A stretch of DNA of 64,000 nt, taken from contig CAWDGB010000022.1 of assembly GCA_963801715.1 (NCBI GenBank), forward strand, positions 165,109 through 229,108, given 5' to 3'. This DNA is from CAVVJA01 sp963801715. GTDB lineage: Bacteria > Actinomycetota > Actinomycetes > Mycobacteriales > Jatrophihabitantaceae. The position numbers were made by a program, and so were the translations under genes. Below are positions 60,928 through 64,000 of the stretch, in pieces (positions within the stretch are counted from its first letter, which is position 1; every line of letters begins with the position of its first letter). A model generated the notes under the pieces. That model did no database searches and was not told the origin of the DNA. It saw only the letters and a program-made list of their open reading frames with translations.

Positions 60928-62747
60928 TTACTCATCGCTTACCCCTTCTGCGGCGTGGAAGGCCTCGAGTGCCTCGCCGGGGGTGTCGTAGTAGGCGTTG
61001 GGGCCGAGGGCTGCGCTGATGCCGTAGCGGTCGAGCTGCTTGCGCACCGGGCCGAGGACGGTGGTAACGACGAAGCGGACGTGCCGTTGGTGAACGTGTT
61101 CGATGATCCTGGTGAGGACCGCGGATGCGGTGTAGTCGATGTCTCCGATCGCTGCGCAGTCGAGAACGATCCAGCGCAGCGGGCCGCCGTGGCCGACCAG
61201 GGCGGTGACGTCGTCGAGGAGCCTGGAAGCGTTGGCGTAGTAGAGGCTGGTGCCGAACCGGTAGACGACCAGCCCTGCCTCGGTCCGGGCGCCGGGCGCT
61301 ACCGGGGCAGCCTGCCAGTGCCCGGCCGGTGACTTGACTAGCACGCCGTTGCGTGGGTTGTAGCTGTGGCGCAGGTGGTCGATGATCGAGGCGATGACGG
61401 CGAGCACGATGCCGTACTCGACCCCCAGCACCACCACCGCGGCCGTCGTGAGCAGGGCAACGGCGAACTCGTGGCGCCGGGCGGCCAGGATGCGCCGCAT
61501 CCCGCTGACATCGATGAGCCCGATAGCAATGAGGAAAACCACCGCCGCCAGCGCGGCCTCCGGCAGGTAGGCGAGCGGCCCGGTGAGCAGCAAAAGGACA
61601 ATGAGAACCACCGCGGCGGTGGTGAGCTGGGCCAGCTGGCTGCGCCCGCCCGCGCTGTCGACCATCTGCACCTTGGTCGGGCTACCGTTGACGACGAACG
61701 TACCGGACAACGCGGCGACAGTATTGGCTGCGCCCAAGCCGACCAGGTCGGTGTCTTCGCTGAACGCCTCCTCGTACTTCACGGCGTAGGCACGCGAGGT
61801 GGCCGCGCTCTGTGCCAGGATGACCACGAACATCGACGCCGCGGCGCCGAGCAACGCGGCGGCGTCCTGCCCGCCCAGGGCCGGCAGCCCCAGGCTCGGA
61901 AGCCCGCGCGGGACCGGCCCGACTACGGCCACGCCGCGGCTGGCCAGATCCGCGGCCCGGCTCACGCCGATCGCGATGATCACCGCGATCAGCGGCCCCG
62001 GGATCCTGCGGGTGATCTTGCGCGCCGCAAGCACGACCAGGATGACCCCGGCCGACACTGCCACGTCTGCCCATTTATGTGCGGGAGCGCGCGCACCGTG
62101 TCCAGGAGCCTGGCCGGGGTCTGTTTGCCCGCCGCGGTTACCCCGAGCATGTCAGGGAGCTGGCCGGCAGCCACCTGGATACCGACGCCGGTAAGGAACC
62201 CGACCAGCACGGTGCGGGAAAGGAAATTCGCCAGGAACCCTAGCCTGGCCAGCCGGGCAAGCAGCAGCATCGCCCCGGCCAGCAGGGCCGCGAGCCCGGC
62301 CAGCCGGACGTATCGCTGCGACCCGGCCACCGCGAGACCGGTAAGCGCGGCGGCGAGTATGACCGCGGTAGCGGAATCCGCGGCCACCACGAGGTGACGC
62401 GACGACCCGAGGATCGCGAACACGGCCATCGGCAGCAGCATCGTGTACAGGCCGGTCACCACCGGCATCCCGGCGATCTTCGCGTACCCGAGAACCTCGG
62501 GAATGCCCAGCGCGGCCAGCGTCATGCCAGCGAGCACATCCGCGGGTACCTGGGACCGGTCGATCGGCAGCAACCCCCGCATCGCGGGCAGCGCCCGCAG
62601 CCATCCTCGCTGGCGCCCCCCACGCGAGCCCGGCAACGTCTCACCACCGCCCGTTTCCCTGCGGTTTCGGATTCGTTCATCATCCCGCCGCCAGGCGTTT
62701 CGTGCGGTCACAGCAGCCTCCGGATTCTGCCCGCCGCCCGCCTCCAT
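60928..62747 (-). CDS. SulP-family anion transporter with STAS domain (one frameshift)
   Basis: The N-terminal frame gives LLPIDRSQVPADVLAGMTLAALGIPEVLGYAKIAGMPVVTGLYTMLLPM and further helices to LPDMLGV. After about 62060 another frame gives VAVSAGVILVVLAARKI, the remaining helices, and a C-terminal STAS domain (IVLDCAAIGDIDYTASAVLTRIIEHV). The frames are reconciled by adding one base or removing two near 62060. SulP proteins carry sulfate, bicarbonate or related anions. The start is uncertain; ATG 62747 is one option. A SulP gene also lies beside DosR-regulon genes in M. tuberculosis (Rv1739c). Confidence 0.85.
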
Positions 62748-62774
62748 GACGGTGGCACCCTGGAGCGCCGACAC

Positions 62775-62952
62775 CGTCGAAGGAGCTGCGGGAACTCCTC
62801 CGCAACGACTACCGCGAGCGGCCTCGCCGCGCCGAACTCGAAGATCATCGGGCCGTACGACCCGATGCGATCCGCAGCCTGAAGGACGAGGTCGGTTTGT
62901 GCCTCGGTCTGTTGATGGGCGTCGTGCGCCGAGGGTTTGTTGGAGGTCACGG
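62775..62952. other. Short non-coding or degraded stretch 5' of the SulP gene
   Basis: No recognisable product. A minus-strand frame (QTDLVLQAADRIGSYGPMIFEFGAA) has coding-like composition but no known domain. Confidence 0.3.
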
Positions 62953-63092
62953 ATGGGTGGGTCGGTTCGGCTGCGGGTTCTATCGGGTGGCAGCCGTCTG
63001 GACTCGCCCCGCCATCAGACCTTGCGCGCGGCTATCGATTGGAGCTACGCGCTGCTCGACGACCAGGAACGTCCGTCCTGCAGCTCTGAGTT
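62953..63092 (+). pseudogene. Fragment of an AfsR/LuxR-type ATPase regulator
   Basis: The frame reads GGSVRLRVLSGGSRLDSPRHQTLRAAIDWSYALLDDQER. This is the LxGG-(S/A)R...RQxTLRAxIDWSYxLL signature found after the NB-ARC domain of AfsR-like and cyclase-linked ATPase regulators. Nothing recognisable remains on either side, so it is a small relic. Confidence 0.55.
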
Positions 63093-63106
63093 GTGCCGAA
63101 GGAGGC

Positions 63107-63628
63107 CTACCTCTCGTACCAGCCCTCGAGGAAGGCGCGTCCAAGGGTGCCGTTGAACAGGTTGAACATCAGCAGGGTGGGCGTCGCATCTCTGTCAATC
63201 TCGATCTTCTCGGCGGCGAGGGCGAGGACCGCAAAGATGTAGCGGTGCCTCCCGTGGCCCTCCGGAGGCCCGGCGCCGAGGTAGCGCTTCAGCCTGGCGT
63301 CATTCGGGAGCTGAAAGGCGCCCGGCGGGAGCCCCGAGCCCGACTCGTCGCCGGCGCCTGCGGGCAGCTCGGTGACGTTGGCGGGAATGTTCACCACGGC
63401 CCAGTGCCAGAAACCGGTGACCGTGGGCGCTTCGGGGTCGCACATGGTGACCACGAAGCTCTGCGTCTCCGAGGGGAAGCCGCTCCAGGATAGCTGCGGG
63501 GAAACGTCCTCGCCGCCGGCGCCGAAGATGCCGCTGACCTGCGGCATCGCCAGTTTCTCGCCCTCCCGCAAGTCGCTGCTAGTCAGTGTGAACGAGGCCG
63601 CTGAGGGAAGGTTCTCGTAGGGGTTCAT
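63107..63628 (-). CDS. YbhB/YbcL-family (PEBP-like) protein
   Basis: A complete 173-residue phosphatidylethanolamine-binding-protein fold: GEKLAMPQVSGIFGAGGEDVSPQLSWSGFP, VVTMCDPEAPTVTGFWHWAVVNIP (ligand-site D-P-x-A-P), and GAGPPEGHGRHRYIFAVLAL. Bacterial members have uncertain roles; mycobacterial relatives affect drug tolerance. It is one of the intact genes of the island. Confidence 0.92.
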   Translation of the reverse strand: MNPYENLPSAASFTLTSSDLREGEKLAMPQVSGIFGAGGEDVSPQLSWSGFPSETQSFVVTMCDPEAPTVTGFWHWAVVNIPANVTELPAGAGDESGSGLPPGAFQLPNDARLKRYLGAGPPEGHGRHRYIFAVLALAAEKIEIDRDATPTLLMFNLFNGTLGRAFLEGWYER

Positions 63629-64000
63629 GTCATCTGAGTTCTCATGTTCCTGAGAAAATTGAGTTGATCAGCAGCTTCACATTTCTTCAGCTTGCAGGAG
63701 ATGGACGGGCCGGACGATCCCGGATAGTTGCCAGTGCCAAATGCGCCTCGATGCGAGCGCGCACAACCGGCACTATAGAGCGGTCCGGCACGGCAGCGTC
63801 AGCGTGTCGTCATGCTTGAGCGCGTTGCCGCGTTCTGGGCTGGCGAGATCCCGGTGTATTGAGCTCAATAACCGCGAAACGCATGTGATCGCCGAACATG
63901 TACGCGATCGCCACGAGGCCCACGTCCCGCTGTCCGGCGGCGCCCCTTCCTATCGCGAACGTCCCAATGGGCGAGCGCTCGAGCGTGCGCGCGCATAACG
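63629..64000. other. Right end of the window without a recognisable gene
   Basis: The first 100 bases probably hold the PEBP-gene promoter. A plus-strand frame from 63741 runs almost to the edge but shows no domain I recognise and may be degraded or shadow sequence. Confidence 0.35.

Overview
The window is 64 kb of high-GC DNA from an actinobacterium. Its left 40 kb follows the gene order of the Mycobacterium tuberculosis Rv2192c-Rv2220 region: trpD, ctaE-qcrCAB, ctaF-ctaC, asnB, adoK-like kinase, erpA, DUF3043 gene, cobT, gcvT, pepA, dihydrolipoyl acyltransferase, TIGR01777 gene, lipB, lipA, DUF4191 gene, RDD gene, glnA. Unlike that template, it carries a NifS-like/TusA pair, a DoxX-Rieske fusion beside nadA, lpdA next to sucB, and a complete vitamin B12 acquisition operon. 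The exact genus cannot be fixed from the sequence alone; a non-mycobacterial actinobacterial lineage fits best.

Region 1 (1-15.7 kb) is respiration and core metabolism: a partial Lrp-type regulator, trpD, the cytochrome bcc-aa3 genes, asparagine synthetase, Fe-S assembly and NAD synthesis. Region 2 (15.9-23.3 kb) is the most interesting part. A cobalamin riboswitch precedes a secreted alpha/alpha-barrel protein with a class-E-like sortase signal (LAATG), a secreted DUF4430/transcobalamin-beta-like protein, ECF transporter T, fused A-A and S subunits, and an atypical CobT. The two exported proteins resemble the two domains of animal intrinsic factor/transcobalamin split over two polypeptides, so I infer a surface B12 capture-and-import system. 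Region 3 (23.3-40.7 kb) is glycine cleavage, peptidase, lytic transglycosylase, lipoate-dependent enzymes and lipoate synthesis, a Ser/Thr kinase, an MMPL transporter, and glnA with a GlnR box.

Region 4 (40.8-49.7 kb) is an integrated, partly decayed mobile element: tyrosine integrase, VapBC-like pair, excisionase-like HTH, a MobF (TrwC/TraA-type) relaxase-helicase split by many indels, a candidate oriT/operator zone, a winged-helix regulator under a strong inverted repeat, and a second, dead integrase. Region 5 (49.7-64 kb) is an accessory island. It has an Acg-type nitroreductase, a 5'-truncated group II intron inside an IS5-type transposase and abutting an IS110 fragment, then genes resembling the mycobacterial DosR/dormancy set (PNPOx-like, NDH-2/SQR-like, DUF1918, GNAT/acyl-CoA synthetase, universal stress, CBS-BON, SulP, PEBP). 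Many of these are truncated or frameshifted.

Two window-wide patterns matter to a reader. First, several essential genes (trpD, qcrC, qcrA, qcrB, nadA) are broken only by single-base insertions that restore a perfect protein when removed, so they look like consensus errors rather than pseudogenes. Second, many genes have a TAnnnT-type -10 box ending 7-8 nt before the start codon, which predicts leaderless transcripts and helps choose starts.
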